NCBI GenBank assembly: GCA_964581605.1
Contig: CAZOPF010000143.1
Span: 1-11,607, forward strand
DNA: 11,607 nucleotides
Direction of reading: 5' to 3'
Origin: CAADGU01 sp964581605
Lineage (GTDB): Bacteria > Chloroflexota > Anaerolineae > Promineifilales > Promineifilaceae
The position numbers and the translations under genes were made by a program. The notes beneath the pieces were generated by a model that did not search any database, had not been told where the DNA came from, and was given only the letters and a program-made list of their open reading frames with translations. Numbering within the stretch: position 1 is the first letter of the stretch; each line of letters begins with the position of its first letter. This document shows, one piece after another, positions 11,569 through 11,607 of this stretch.

Positions 11569-11607
11569 TCTCGCGCCCCATAGGGCGCGAGATCGCGCAA
11601 AATTTTT
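11568..11607 (+). terminator. GC-rich hairpin with trailing T-run
   Basis: ATCTCGCGCCC (11568-11578) pairs perfectly with GGGCGCGAGAT (11583-11593) over a CATA loop. CGCGCAAAA and TTTTT follow at the window edge. The T-run is 9 nt from the stem, so termination is likely but not textbook. A short GC-rich stem with a 4-nt loop just after a variable region is also a known DGR feature, so this element could have a second meaning. Confidence 0.6.

Noticed and set aside
1..11607. CRISPR array, tRNA or rRNA genes
   Set aside because: I saw no direct repeats with regular unique spacers, no cloverleaf with a conserved T-loop, and no rRNA-like sequence. The tandem repeats at 29 and 8175 have no spacers.

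Overview
The window looks like a stretch of chromosome from an uncultivated member of the Chloroflexota (Anaerolineae-like), judged from gene content, GC-rich coding, many small intergenic palindromes, and a strongly over-represented 8-bp palindrome, ACGGCCGT (I count 24 exact copies by eye). The lineage call is an inference; no rRNA or other phylogenetic marker is present.

The left part (1-4610) is mostly housekeeping and regulation. It opens with a YghZ/Gpr-type aldo-keto reductase, then a truncated ankyrin-repeat gene, then a convergent coiled-coil C4 zinc-ribbon protein (DUF164/CT398 type). A divergent promoter region follows. It feeds a three-gene operon made of a long ArsR-type regulator, a 68-residue unknown protein and a 302-residue protein that looks winged-helix-like. 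The operon ends in a strong intrinsic terminator.

The middle part (4611-7360) holds a DUF411 lipoprotein on the plus strand. Four small genes lie on the minus strand, reading ArsR repressor, SRPBCC/AHSA1 protein, VOC/PhnB-like protein and a DUF1579-like beta-barrel protein. The repressor gene has a perfect 16-bp palindrome at its predicted transcription start, so the cluster is probably autoregulated. The gaps between the last three genes each carry a long hairpin.

The right part (7360-11607) is accessory. A toxin-first RelE/ParE-Phd toxin-antitoxin pair sits between two copies of DUF4926 sequence, one intact gene and one short deleted remnant. Upstream of the intact DUF4926 gene is the 3' stump of a DUF6883 gene, and the two still overlap at ATGA. 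Next comes a 948-residue STAND protein: an N-terminal effector-associated (death-like) domain, a NACHT NTPase, and a C-terminal formylglycine-generating-enzyme-like domain that lacks the catalytic cysteines. Its last about 35 residues resemble the variable region of diversity-generating-retroelement targets, and two hairpins follow the stop codon. This block reads as a defence or conflict island. The most interesting possibility is a NACHT immune-type ATPase with a diversifiable lectin-fold sensor. The reverse transcriptase, template repeat and EAD partner effector that would confirm it are not in the window.
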